From: JALONO01 sp038209965 | GTDB taxonomy: Bacteria; Bacteroidota; Bacteroidia; Cytophagales; Thermoflexibacteraceae | Reading direction: 5' to 3' | Assembly: GCA_038209965.1 (NCBI GenBank) | Contig: JBBQXF010000011.1 | Span: 1 to 60,510, forward strand | Length of the DNA stretch: 60,510 nt | In this document: positions 44,643 through 53,074 of the stretch, piece after piece | Numbering within the stretch: the first letter of the stretch is position 1 | How the letters are laid out: each line of letters starts with the position of its first letter | Made by a program: the position numbers and the translations under genes | The notes under the pieces: model-generated | The model's database searches: none | What the model saw: the letters and a program-made list of their open reading frames with translations, nothing else | What the model was told of the DNA's origin: nothing

Positions 44643-46439
44643 CTAGGCAAACTGCTGCCCAACAAACAAGCCCCAGATCCGGCTCCAATGCAGCTTGCCC
44701 TGCAAAAACAACTGGACTGATTGCTCCATCTCGGGGTTGCCTGCCCTTTCAATGGGCATTTTGTCCTCTAACAACGCTTGCCGAAGCCACAGTTGGAAGG
44801 GAAAGGTAAAACCTTGCTTCTGCCTGAACACAACCTCACGGGGCAGGTAATCTTCAAAAGTTCTGGACAACAGATATTTGGGTGAGGCGGGGTTAAAACG
44901 GATGCTGGCCGGCACTTGTGCCACCCATTGCAGCACCTCCCGATCCAAAAACGGCATCCGCACCTCTAGGCTGTGCCACATGCTCATGTAATCGGCATCT
45001 TTGAGCAATTGGTTCTGGAGATAAAACCGGCTTTCAAGTTCGGCAATATAGGCCTTGTCATAGGCTTTGGGGGGAGGGTAGTGTGAACTCAGCCCGGTCA
45101 AGGTGTCCCACACACCGGCTTCACTGCACCCAACCAAGTTGAAAACCACCCTAGGGGGGAAAAGCCCCCGCAAAAACAAATAGTCGCCCACGGGGCTGGG
45201 CAGGGCCAAAAAACCGAGCCGCGCAAATTTGTGCTGGCCAGCCAGCCCCAAGGTTTTCAACAGGGCTTGGGGCGATCGGCGCAGCGGGGCCAGCCAGCCG
45301 ACCCGATCAAAAGAAGGGTAACCCCCAAACCATTCGTCGGCCCCAGCCCCCGAAAGCACGGCCTTCAACCCGCTTTCCCGAGCAGCATTGGCAATAAAAT
45401 ACGAATTGACCCCATCCAAAGAAGGCTGGTCCAATGCGTTCAATATATCGGCAATGCCATCGATGAAATGTTCATAGCCGATCCGAACATCTTGATGTGC
45501 TGCTTTGGCTTGCGCCGGGAGCTTGGCCAAGACCATTTGCTGGTATTTTTCTTCCGAGAAGGTAGCTTCGGCAAAAGTGACTGACAGGGTGCGCAGGTCG
45601 GCCTTGGTCTGGGCCGCGATCAAAGTGAGCAAACTCGAGTCAATGCCACCGCTGAGAAAAACACCCAAGGGGGCATCGGCCAACAAGTGGCGTTGCACGG
45701 CAGCTTGGATTTTTTCCCGGGCCTGCACCAGTACTTCTTTTGGCTGAGTGGCTATTGGATCCATCGGCAAGGCCGCAAACGGGTGGACTTGTTGGGCTAG
45801 TGTAGGCACATCGATCTCCATCCAATTGCCCTGCGGCAAACTAAACACGCCCTGTAAAGTCGTATAGGGGAAGGGGATAAATCCAAAGGAGAGGAACAGC
45901 GTTTTCCACTGGGCGAAATTTGGCCAATCGGGGCGCAAGGCCCGGAAAGCCCTCACTTCGGAGGCAAAGATCAGTTCGCCACGGTCAAAACTGTAATAAA
46001 GGGGTTTCATACCTGCGTGATCGCGGGCCAGAAATAGTTTTTGTGCCCGTTGATCAAACAGGCCCAAGGCAAACATGCCATTTAGCCTACCGAAGGCACT
46101 TGGTCCCCAAGCGCGGAATGCCTGCAGGATCACTTCGGTATCGGATTGGGATTTAAAATGATAGCCTTGGGAACGGAGCTCCTGCCTAATTTCCAGGTAG
46201 TTGTAGATTTCACCATTAAAGACCAAGACCAGATTGCCATCTTCGGAGAACATGGGCTGGTGCCCGCCCTCGGACAGATCGATGATGGACAATCGCCGGT
46301 GGCCGAGGAATACCCCGGTTGCCTGATCCTGAAATACCCCGTGGCCGTCTGGCCCACCATGCGCTTGCGCGTCGGTCAGTTTAATAATGTCGGATGAAGC
46401 GGATTGACTACGGCTGATCATCCCAGCGATTCTACACAT
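44643..46439 (-). CDS. asnB: Glutamine-dependent asparagine synthetase
   Basis: 598 residues. Class II amidotransferase domain starts with catalytic Cys2 (MCRIAG) and has GHRRLSIIDLSEGGHQPM and NGEIYNY; the synthetase domain has PP-loop SGGIDSS and the later LKAVLSGAGADEWFGGYPSF. AsnB homologues inside polysaccharide loci often amidate sugar acids or peptide parts instead of making free asparagine, so either role is possible. A TAGTTTTG (minus strand, 46454-46447) just upstream could be its -7 element. Confidence 0.9.
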   Translation of the reverse strand: MCRIAGMISRSQSASSDIIKLTDAQAHGGPDGHGVFQDQATGVFLGHRRLSIIDLSEGGHQPMFSEDGNLVLVFNGEIYNYLEIRQELRSQGYHFKSQSDTEVILQAFRAWGPSAFGRLNGMFALGLFDQRAQKLFLARDHAGMKPLYYSFDRGELIFASEVRAFRALRPDWPNFAQWKTLFLSFGFIPFPYTTLQGVFSLPQGNWMEIDVPTLAQQVHPFAALPMDPIATQPKEVLVQAREKIQAAVQRHLLADAPLGVFLSGGIDSSLLTLIAAQTKADLRTLSVTFAEATFSEEKYQQMVLAKLPAQAKAAHQDVRIGYEHFIDGIADILNALDQPSLDGVNSYFIANAARESGLKAVLSGAGADEWFGGYPSFDRVGWLAPLRRSPQALLKTLGLAGQHKFARLGFLALPSPVGDYLFLRGLFPPRVVFNLVGCSEAGVWDTLTGLSSHYPPPKAYDKAYIAELESRFYLQNQLLKDADYMSMWHSLEVRMPFLDREVLQWVAQVPASIRFNPASPKYLLSRTFEDYLPREVVFRQKQGFTFPFQLWLRQALLEDKMPIERAGNPEMEQSVQLFLQGKLHWSRIWGLFVGQQFA

Positions 46440-46509
46440 AGAACCCCAAAACTAACCAAGTTTGGGCCGATCTAAGCGATTTTACAAAAAAACACCATTG
46501 ATTTAAGCC

Positions 46510-47421
46510 CTAGGGCAATAGGCTCAGTACTTTTATCTTAACATATAAGTAATCGAGCTGGATTTCCTTTTTCCGATAGGCAAAGTCCGCATCTTGCCTG
46601 ATTTCTTCCAGCAATTGGGCCGCCATTTCAGCTTGGCCAGCCCCCAGATGGGCGAAAACCAAGTAGTAATTGCTCTCATCTTGCAGCGATGAGGCGTGCT
46701 CCCGGCCAATAGCTGCCGCTAGGGAAAGGGCAGTGACTGCGCGATCGGCTTGGCCCAATTGTAAATAGGCACAACCCGCCAGCAAGTGCTCCTCGGCTGA
46801 AAACGTACCCCCCCGTTCATAGGCAGCAGTAGTCGCCCCCAAGTTTCCCACCCCATATTGCGTTTTGATGGGCGATCCCGCCTGAGTTGGCGGTTGCGGT
46901 TGGGCGGACTGGATGCCCATTTCTGTGCCTGCCAATTGCACCGGCGGGAAACCGCCCAAGTGAGCGCTGATAATTGCATTGGGGGCAACCCCAAGGTTGA
47001 ACACCACCAACAGCAGCAGCCCAAGAACCAGAGCATAAGCACTCGGCATGGCCACGGTTTGCCATTGACCACCGATCAACTTTCTGCCCGCCTGCAAAAC
47101 CTGCAACCGGATCGTGTGCCACCAAACAGAAAGGCGTAAAATGGCGCTATATTTTTTGAATGATCGGTTAAAAGATTCGGTCGGGGAAAGCTCCATCACG
47201 TTTTGGCCAGTCGCTACTTGGTTCAACAAGTAGGATTCCAATCCCGCCACCGCATCACTATCGGCGGCGTTGCCTTCAATCAAGGCGGTTTGGGCCATAA
47301 GTTCTGGGGTTTGCAGGCGCGTTGTTTCTTCAACGTTGCCCCGGTCTTCCCCCTCTAATTGGCGGAGGCGGGCTTTTACCTTGGCAATTTCCAGTAGTTG
47401 GTCAAATGGAAGACTTTTCAT
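46510..47421 (-). CDS. Single-pass membrane protein with TPR-like C-terminus
   Basis: 303 residues. N-terminal ~120 residues are cytosolic and polar, one membrane helix follows (AYALVLGLLLLVVFNLGVAP), then a Pro/Gln-rich linker and a helical repeat region (HLLAGCAYLQLGQADRAVTALSLAAAIG, YYLVFAHLGAGQAEMAAQLL) that looks like two TPR units. The layout is like anti-sigma or scaffold proteins, but no sigma-factor gene is adjacent. Function unknown. Confidence 0.65.
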   Translation of the reverse strand: MKSLPFDQLLEIAKVKARLRQLEGEDRGNVEETTRLQTPELMAQTALIEGNAADSDAVAGLESYLLNQVATGQNVMELSPTESFNRSFKKYSAILRLSVWWHTIRLQVLQAGRKLIGGQWQTVAMPSAYALVLGLLLLVVFNLGVAPNAIISAHLGGFPPVQLAGTEMGIQSAQPQPPTQAGSPIKTQYGVGNLGATTAAYERGGTFSAEEHLLAGCAYLQLGQADRAVTALSLAAAIGREHASSLQDESNYYLVFAHLGAGQAEMAAQLLEEIRQDADFAYRKKEIQLDYLYVKIKVLSLLP

Positions 47422-47580
47422 CTTGCGTTTTGGGTGTATCTTCCCAGATAAAGACAGCGTTCGCCCCTTTTATGACAAGTCTCATAAAAATTAATGAGAC
47501 AAGCAACCTAACAAAAGATAGGCCGTTGGCGGAAATCGCCTACCTTTCCGCACCTACCACTACTCCAACCAAGCAGTTGC

Positions 47581-48138
47581 ATGAACAATGGTAAACTAAC
47601 GACCCAAGAGCATGAATTTGTGGGCACTTACCTCGCCTCCAACAGGGCTGAAATATTGACCGCCTTGCGGAACTTGACCCCGGGCCAATGGGCATTTAGA
47701 CCGAGCGAACCGGCTTGGACCTTGGCCGAGATTGCGGAGCACTTGGCCTTGGCCGAGCGGGGCTTGTTCCGGGCAGTCCAAAAAGTGATGGCACTGCCCG
47801 CCGACCCAGCACGAAGGGCCGAGATACAAGTAACTTATGATGACATCGTGCGCCGGACCACTGACCGGACAAGCGTGGTGGAAGCGCCTGAACGGGTAGT
47901 CCCCACTGGCAAGTTCCCCGATGGCATGACCGCGCTCCTGGACTTTGCCCAACAGCGGGAAACCGCCTTGGCTTTTTTGGATCAGTCAACCGATCTGGCA
48001 CTTCACGATCATTTCGGCAGCCACCCCACCCTGGGCACGCTCGATGCCAGTCAGTTGCTGGTATTCATGGCGGCCCACAGCCAGCGCCACTTGGGCCAAA
48101 TCGCCGAAATCAGGGCCAGTACCCTGTTCCCGGGCTGA
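47581..48138 (+). CDS. DinB-family putative metal-dependent protein
   Basis: 185 residues, predicted four-helix bundle. Typical sequence W(T)LAEIAEHLALAERGLF with the first metal His and, at the end, FMAAHSQRHLGQIAEI with the other two His. DinB/YfiT proteins are thiol-dependent transferases or stress-linked enzymes of mostly unknown substrate. ATG 47581 is the first start downstream of the divergent gap. Confidence 0.85.
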   Translation: MNNGKLTTQEHEFVGTYLASNRAEILTALRNLTPGQWAFRPSEPAWTLAEIAEHLALAERGLFRAVQKVMALPADPARRAEIQVTYDDIVRRTTDRTSVVEAPERVVPTGKFPDGMTALLDFAQQRETALAFLDQSTDLALHDHFGSHPTLGTLDASQLLVFMAAHSQRHLGQIAEIRASTLFPG

Positions 48139-48186
48139 TCCGCTCGCTCTTGGGCCGGTTGCCCGAGCATCCCAAATCATCCAAGG

Positions 48187-48284
48187 CCCAGTAAAGGCTG
48201 CATGGGTTACAAATGCAGAAAAATGCGGTCGGTCACAGTTACAAGGTCAAAACCCAGTAAAGGCTGCATGGGTTACAAATGCAG
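48187..48284. repeat. Two identical 32-bp repeats, each with a small hairpin
   Basis: Copies at 48187-48218 and 48253-48284 are identical over 32 bases and 66 bases apart start to start. Each ends in CTGCAT-GGGTTACAA-ATGCAG, a 6-bp stem with a 9-base loop. Origin unknown; looks like the start of a REP-like family. Confidence 0.85.
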
Positions 48285-48426
48285 CCCATCAATCTTTTCA
48301 GCCCCGAAAAGTTGTTCATCAGATCTTAGCCAAACCAAATGGGTTTTCCCCTACCCAAAAAAGTGAATCATCGCAAACCAAGGAAATCAATCTTCATTTT
48401 TGCCCAAATTACTTTTGGTTTTGGGA

Positions 48427-48434
48427 TAAATTTG
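48427..48434 (+). promoter_or_regulatory. Possible -7 element TAAATTTG
   Basis: Matches the Bacteroidota TAnnTTTG consensus, 62 bases before the ATG at 48497. A TTG stands 24 bases before it, slightly beyond usual spacing. Confidence 0.4.
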
Positions 48435-48496
48435 TAAATTTAGCCGATCGATCCTGATTCCATTTTATTAGCTTCACTTCACTATTCCCAATTGTT

Positions 48497-49483
48497 ATGA
48501 CCGACCAAGAAAAAAAGGAGGTACTGGCTCGCCTTACTGCCCGTGATGCGGCCACCTTATCTGCCATGGGCATTTCGGCCGCTGCCGATGCGGACAAGAT
48601 CAAGGCCATGAGCCGCCTCATCAGCGACTTTAACATTCCACTTTTGCAAGTGGGCAAGGTGTACAATTCGCTCATAACCCATTTGCAGGGTGCCGATCTG
48701 ACCATCAATTTTGTTGCCTATAAATTCTTCAACTCTGCCCCCCAGGGACAGGGCTATGTGAGCCAGTTTGAGGGGGGCAACCAATGGGGCGGCGGCACCT
48801 ATATCACCACCCGCGACGAAATGGAGGAGGGCATGTTTGATTACAGCAAGAACAAGCCAGTGGTTACCCCCTCTCACACCAAGATCAGCACCCCCTCCAT
48901 CCCGGTGCAAGTGCTCCAGCGGGTAATGGGCATGGGCAAATATGCCAGCCCCAACTTTGAGCCTTCTGTCCGGCCCAAGTATGCTGCCCTCAACTACGCC
49001 AAGCTCCGTTACGGATCGGCTGGCCAATGGGGCAAGTCTTACATTGTGCTCAAGGAATACGTAAAGCACAATTGCAGTTTTATCCACACCGATTCGTTTG
49101 ATGAGTGGAAGGATCGGGCCACTATCGGTGGACAAGTGGCCAGTTTCTTGGATATGCACCGGCTGATCGTCAGCATGACTCCCAAGATGTTGGCGTCGCT
49201 CTACGAAGTGGCCATCAACAACAAAACGTACGGCACCGATGTAAAAGTCCCCGGTATGAGCGATACCCAGTACATTGAGGCGCACTTACACGGAGAAATC
49301 CGGTTTGACCGCGACGTGGCCAAGCTCGTGATCAACAGCACCGAGGTGCAGGAGTCGCTCATTAAAACCCAGACTTTGGTCAATAATGGCAAACCATTCA
49401 AAGAGCGCACCCCAGAAAAAATTCAAAAAATATTTCGGCAATTTGCCAATAAATATGGGATAACGCTGGTTGAGCAAAATTGA
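48497..49483 (+). CDS. DUF3626-like protein, possible ADP-ribosyltransferase-type fold
   Basis: 328 residues, no signal peptide. The central RPKYAALNYAKLRYGSAGQW with KSYIVLKEYVKHNCSFIHTDS and the later YIEAHLHGEIRFDRDVAKLV match the sequence layout of DUF3626 proteins (RP.YGALN...PRFGS...FTYGDS...YVEAQ.HG), as I remember it. Arg, Gly-Ser and Glu in these positions recall the R-S-E site of ADP-ribosyl toxins, but this is inference. It lies alone between DinB and SusC genes, about 5 kb from the T6SS genes, so a secreted or defensive toxin role is possible though unproven. Confidence 0.6.
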   Translation: MTDQEKKEVLARLTARDAATLSAMGISAAADADKIKAMSRLISDFNIPLLQVGKVYNSLITHLQGADLTINFVAYKFFNSAPQGQGYVSQFEGGNQWGGGTYITTRDEMEEGMFDYSKNKPVVTPSHTKISTPSIPVQVLQRVMGMGKYASPNFEPSVRPKYAALNYAKLRYGSAGQWGKSYIVLKEYVKHNCSFIHTDSFDEWKDRATIGGQVASFLDMHRLIVSMTPKMLASLYEVAINNKTYGTDVKVPGMSDTQYIEAHLHGEIRFDRDVAKLVINSTEVQESLIKTQTLVNNGKPFKERTPEKIQKIFRQFANKYGITLVEQN

Positions 49484-49820
49484 GCCAACACATTGGCGCA
49501 TTAATTTTTGCTAATAACCCAAAGTTTTTTTATGCACAAACTTCGGGTTGTTAACAAAATATGATTTTTGAATAAAATTTATATTGGCTCATCGATTAGC
49601 TTATTTTGATGATTTAATATTCCAAAAATATATTATTATTTCTTTTTTTGTACCAAGCATAAATTTATCTATGCTTTTGGCAAACTTTATTTTGTCATTC
49701 CGTTGTAAGCCCTTGGCGAGTGGATCTAGCGTTTGCGCTTGGATCAGCCGGGGATTTTCGCCCGAAATTGAAAGCAATGGCTATTTTTTGTATCTTGGCC
49801 CCACCAAACCACTTTCTGAT
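49484..49820. other. Intergenic leader of the SusC gene
   Basis: About 337 bases, AT-rich on the left. Contains the promoter-like pair at 49768-49798. An open frame runs into SusC from 49584 but its residues before 49821 lack the character of a secreted protein, so it is treated as non-coding. Confidence 0.5.
49768..49798 (+). promoter_or_regulatory. Promoter-like TTG-N20-TATCTTGG before SusC
   Basis: TTG (49768-49770), 20 bases, then TATCTTGG (49791-49798), one base off the TAnnTTTG consensus, 22 bases before the SusC ATG. Confidence 0.5.
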
Positions 49821-52800
49821 ATGAAACAATTGTACTATTTAATGGCATTGCTTTGGCTGGGCTGGGCCCCAACGCTGGCGCAAGCCCAGGGCCGGGTAGT
49901 CACGGGACAAGTGACCTCAGCCGAAGACAAAGACCCCATGCCCGGCGTGAACGTGACCGTGAAAGGCCGTGGCGGAATCGGCACCATCACCGATTTTGAG
50001 GGCAAGTTTAAATTGAGCCTGCCAGCCGAGGCCACTACACTGGTATTCAGTTTTGTGGGGATGAAGACCCGCGAAGTAGAGATTGGTGGCCAGTCAATCT
50101 TGGCCGTGACTTTGACCACCGATACCCGTCAATTAAAAGAAGTAGTGGTGACTGGCTTTGGCATCGAGCGCAGCAAACAGGAAGTGAATTACGCCGTGCA
50201 AGAAGTAAAGGGCGAGGAACTGGCTGAAACGCTGCGCCCCAACGTGGTGAACACGCTCCAGGGCCGGATTGCCGGGGTCAATGTGGGCCTCACCGGTGGT
50301 ACGCCCGGGGCCTCTTCCCAGATAGTGATCCGGGGCGGCTCTTCCATCGGCTCCAACAACCAGCCACTCTTCGTGGTGGATGGGGTGCCCGTGGACAACA
50401 GCACTTTGAACGAAGGTTTCCTGGTGGGGGATGCCCCCAACCGAAATGCCGACTATACCAACCGGATCGCCGATTTGAACCCGAATGACATCGAGAGTGT
50501 GACCGTGCTCAAAGGCCCAGCGGCCTCAGCCCTGTACGGGATTGATGCCGCCGCCGGGGCCATTGTGATCACCACCAAAAAGGGCAAAAAAGGCCCGATC
50601 AAGGTTGATTATTCGGCCAATGTCCAGTTTGAGCGCATTACCCGCTTTCCCCAGCAACAGACCCAATACGGGTTGAGCACGGCCGTACTGGGTACGCTGG
50701 TCTCCAATACCACGACCGATCGCGTCCAAAACGTGACCATCGGGAGCTGGGGGCCGGCGATCCCAGAGGGCACGCCCATTTACGATAACCTGCGGAGCAT
50801 CTTCAGATGGGGATCCACCCAAAACCACGCGCTCAACGTGAGCGGGGGCAACAAATGGGTGACTTTTACCGCTTCGGCCAGCGTGCTGCGCCAAAACGGA
50901 TCCATCCCCCAGACCAACAACCGCCGCAACACCCTCCGGTTTAGCCCCTCGTTTACCATCACCCCCAAATTGAAAGTGGGGCTATCGACCAGCTACACCA
51001 ACAACGGAGTGAAACGCCCACCCGTGACCAAGGGCGCCGGCAGTTCCTATGACGTCGGTTTGCGCTGGCCCATCACCCGCAACATCTTGGATTGGCAGCG
51101 TGATGACGGTATTTTGTTGCCCGTCACCGACGTGAACAACGATGGGGTGGGCGACGATTCGTTCGATAACCCGTTCTTCAACTTGGAGCGCAACACCACT
51201 ACCGATGTGACCAACCGCCTCATTTCCAGTGCCAATGCAAACTATGACCCCGTGCCCTGGCTCAACTTGGCCGTGCGCGCTCAATATGACATGGGCAACA
51301 CCTTTGGCCAAACCATTTACGATCCCCAATCCTTTGCCCGGTTCCCCAACCGCAACATCGCCCGCTTGGTCGGGGGCAACATGAGCGAGTACGATCAACA
51401 GAACCGCTTGTTCAGTGCCTTTTTGTTGGCCACTTTCAAGAAGAAATATAAAGACTTGGATGCCAGTGTAACCTTGGGCGCCAACCCTGAAATGCGGACT
51501 TTTCGGGCCACTTCCCGGTATGGGGAAGGATTTCGCAACCGGGATTCGGCCAACTTCAACTTTATCCCCGCTGCCCGCACCGAAGAGATCACCCGGGGCA
51601 CCCGCCGCAACTTGTTCGGGGTGTTTGGGGAGTTGAAGCTCAATTACAAGGACATGATCTACCTAAGTGTGACGGGCCGCAACGACTGGTCCAGCACCCT
51701 GCCGGTCGCTAACCGGAGCTTTTTCTACCCGTCGGTATCGCTGGGCTTTGTGGTGTCGGAAGCCCTCAAATTGGACAATTCGGGCGTGCTGAGCTATGTT
51801 AAGTTGCGGGGCGCCTTTGCCCAAGTGGGCAAGGATGCACCCCCCCACCAGATCTTGCCAGCCCTCCAGCCCTTCACCCGCACGGGTGGTGGCAGTGCGG
51901 TGGGTTTCTTTGGTCCCAACGACAACATCCGGCCCGAAACCACGGTATCCTATGAAACCGGGATGGATATCCGGTTCTTCAACAACCGGTTGGGCATCGA
52001 TGCCACTTATTATTACGTCCAGAGCCGGGATCAAATATCAACTCCCCGCTTGAGCTACGCCAGTGGTTATATTTTGCAACTGGTGAATGCCGGGGTAGTG
52101 CAAAACCAAGGCTTGGAAGTGTTGCTGACTGCCGCCCCGGTGCGCAGCCCCAACTTCAACTGGGATATGACCTTCAACTTCGGCCTCAACCGCAACAAAG
52201 TGGTTTCTTTGCCCGGTGATTTCACCGAGTTCTACTTGTCCGATACTTGGCTGGCCGGTGGCGCGCGCGCAGGCTACGTCCCTGGCCGGCCCATGAGCAC
52301 CATCACTGGCAACTCCTTCGCCCGGGATGCCAATGGCCAATTGCTCATCACCCCGACGGGTACACGGGCCGGCTATCCGATCCGCAATACCACTTACAAC
52401 GAGATCGGCAACCGCCAACAACAGTTCAACTTGGGCATTATCAATACGGTGCGCTACAAAAACTTCCGCCTGTCGTTCCTGTGGGACATCCGGCGCGGGG
52501 GTGATGTGTTCAACGCCACCGAATGGGCCTTGGTCAACAGTGGGATGAGCAACCGCACCTTGGATCGCGGCCAAACGGTGACCATTCCGGGCGTGTTTGC
52601 CGATGGCACCGCCAACAACATTCCCATTGTGCTCGGGCCATCGTACTACAGTGCATGGCTCAACCCCATCTTTACCGCCGTATCGCCTCCCGGCCTGATC
52701 GAGGAAGGGTTCATCGAGCGGGATATCAACGTGGCCCGTCTGCGCGACATCACGTTCAGCTATTCATTCCCTAAAACGATGTTTGGCAACAGCAAGTACA

Positions 52801-52982
52801 TCAAAGGCTTGGATCTGAACCTGACCGGCAACAACCTGCTGATGTTCACCAACTACACCGGGGCTGACCCCGATGTGAGCGGGTTGAATGCCTCGGCCCG
52901 GGGCAGTGGCGGGGCTGGGTTTGACTACTTCTCGGTGCCCGCGCCCATTGCCGTGGCCCTGGGGATCAAGGCGCGGTTCTAG
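49821..52982 (+). CDS. SusC/RagA-family TonB-linked outer-membrane transporter
   Basis: 1053 residues. Signal peptide MKQLYYLMALLWLGWAPTLA, then CarboxypepD_reg-like domain (GQVTSAEDKDPMPGVNVTVKG...FEGKFKLSL), TonB-box region LKEVVVTGFG, plug (QIVIRGGSSIGSNNQPLFVVDGVPVDNS, then VTVLKGPAASALYGIDAAAGAIVITTKKG) and a C-terminal barrel. It imports an oligosaccharide or peptide captured by the SusD partner immediately downstream. No glycoside hydrolase or sigma/anti-sigma genes accompany it here, so the substrate is open. Confidence 0.95.
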   Translation: MKQLYYLMALLWLGWAPTLAQAQGRVVTGQVTSAEDKDPMPGVNVTVKGRGGIGTITDFEGKFKLSLPAEATTLVFSFVGMKTREVEIGGQSILAVTLTTDTRQLKEVVVTGFGIERSKQEVNYAVQEVKGEELAETLRPNVVNTLQGRIAGVNVGLTGGTPGASSQIVIRGGSSIGSNNQPLFVVDGVPVDNSTLNEGFLVGDAPNRNADYTNRIADLNPNDIESVTVLKGPAASALYGIDAAAGAIVITTKKGKKGPIKVDYSANVQFERITRFPQQQTQYGLSTAVLGTLVSNTTTDRVQNVTIGSWGPAIPEGTPIYDNLRSIFRWGSTQNHALNVSGGNKWVTFTASASVLRQNGSIPQTNNRRNTLRFSPSFTITPKLKVGLSTSYTNNGVKRPPVTKGAGSSYDVGLRWPITRNILDWQRDDGILLPVTDVNNDGVGDDSFDNPFFNLERNTTTDVTNRLISSANANYDPVPWLNLAVRAQYDMGNTFGQTIYDPQSFARFPNRNIARLVGGNMSEYDQQNRLFSAFLLATFKKKYKDLDASVTLGANPEMRTFRATSRYGEGFRNRDSANFNFIPAARTEEITRGTRRNLFGVFGELKLNYKDMIYLSVTGRNDWSSTLPVANRSFFYPSVSLGFVVSEALKLDNSGVLSYVKLRGAFAQVGKDAPPHQILPALQPFTRTGGGSAVGFFGPNDNIRPETTVSYETGMDIRFFNNRLGIDATYYYVQSRDQISTPRLSYASGYILQLVNAGVVQNQGLEVLLTAAPVRSPNFNWDMTFNFGLNRNKVVSLPGDFTEFYLSDTWLAGGARAGYVPGRPMSTITGNSFARDANGQLLITPTGTRAGYPIRNTTYNEIGNRQQQFNLGIINTVRYKNFRLSFLWDIRRGGDVFNATEWALVNSGMSNRTLDRGQTVTIPGVFADGTANNIPIVLGPSYYSAWLNPIFTAVSPPGLIEEGFIERDINVARLRDITFSYSFPKTMFGNSKYIKGLDLNLTGNNLLMFTNYTGADPDVSGLNASARGSGGAGFDYFSVPAPIAVALGIKARF

Positions 52983-53030
52983 GCCCCGCTTTCTTTTGGC
53001 CATCAAGTTGAAAAGCGATTCAATCACCCC

Positions 53031-53058
53031 CCTTTCCCTCCATTATTGGGGGGAAAGG
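53031..53058 (+). other. Stem-loop between susC-like and susD-like genes
   Basis: CCTTTCCCTCC and GGGGGGAAAGG (53031-53041, 53048-53058) pair over 11 bases with one G-T wobble around ATTATT, 16 bases before the SusD ATG. It is followed by A-rich sequence, so not a rightward terminator; it may stabilise or process the mRNA and set the SusC/SusD ratio. Confidence 0.55.
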
Positions 53059-53074
53059 AAAAAATCATAAAACC

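Larger units (their letters stand above)
48139..48496. other. Intergenic with 32-bp repeat pair
   Basis: About 360 bases between the DinB-like and the DUF3626-like genes. Contains two copies of a 32-bp repeat (see 48187-48284) and a promoter-like TAAATTTG at 48427-48434. Confidence 0.6.

Noticed and set aside
46441..46454. TAGTTTTG as an asnB promoter
   Set aside because: Matches the -7 consensus but lies only 8 bases from the start codon and lacks a -33 partner at correct spacing.
49584..49820. 79-residue N-terminal extension of SusC
   Set aside because: The natural signal peptide begins at ATG 49821, and a promoter-like pair lies inside the extension.
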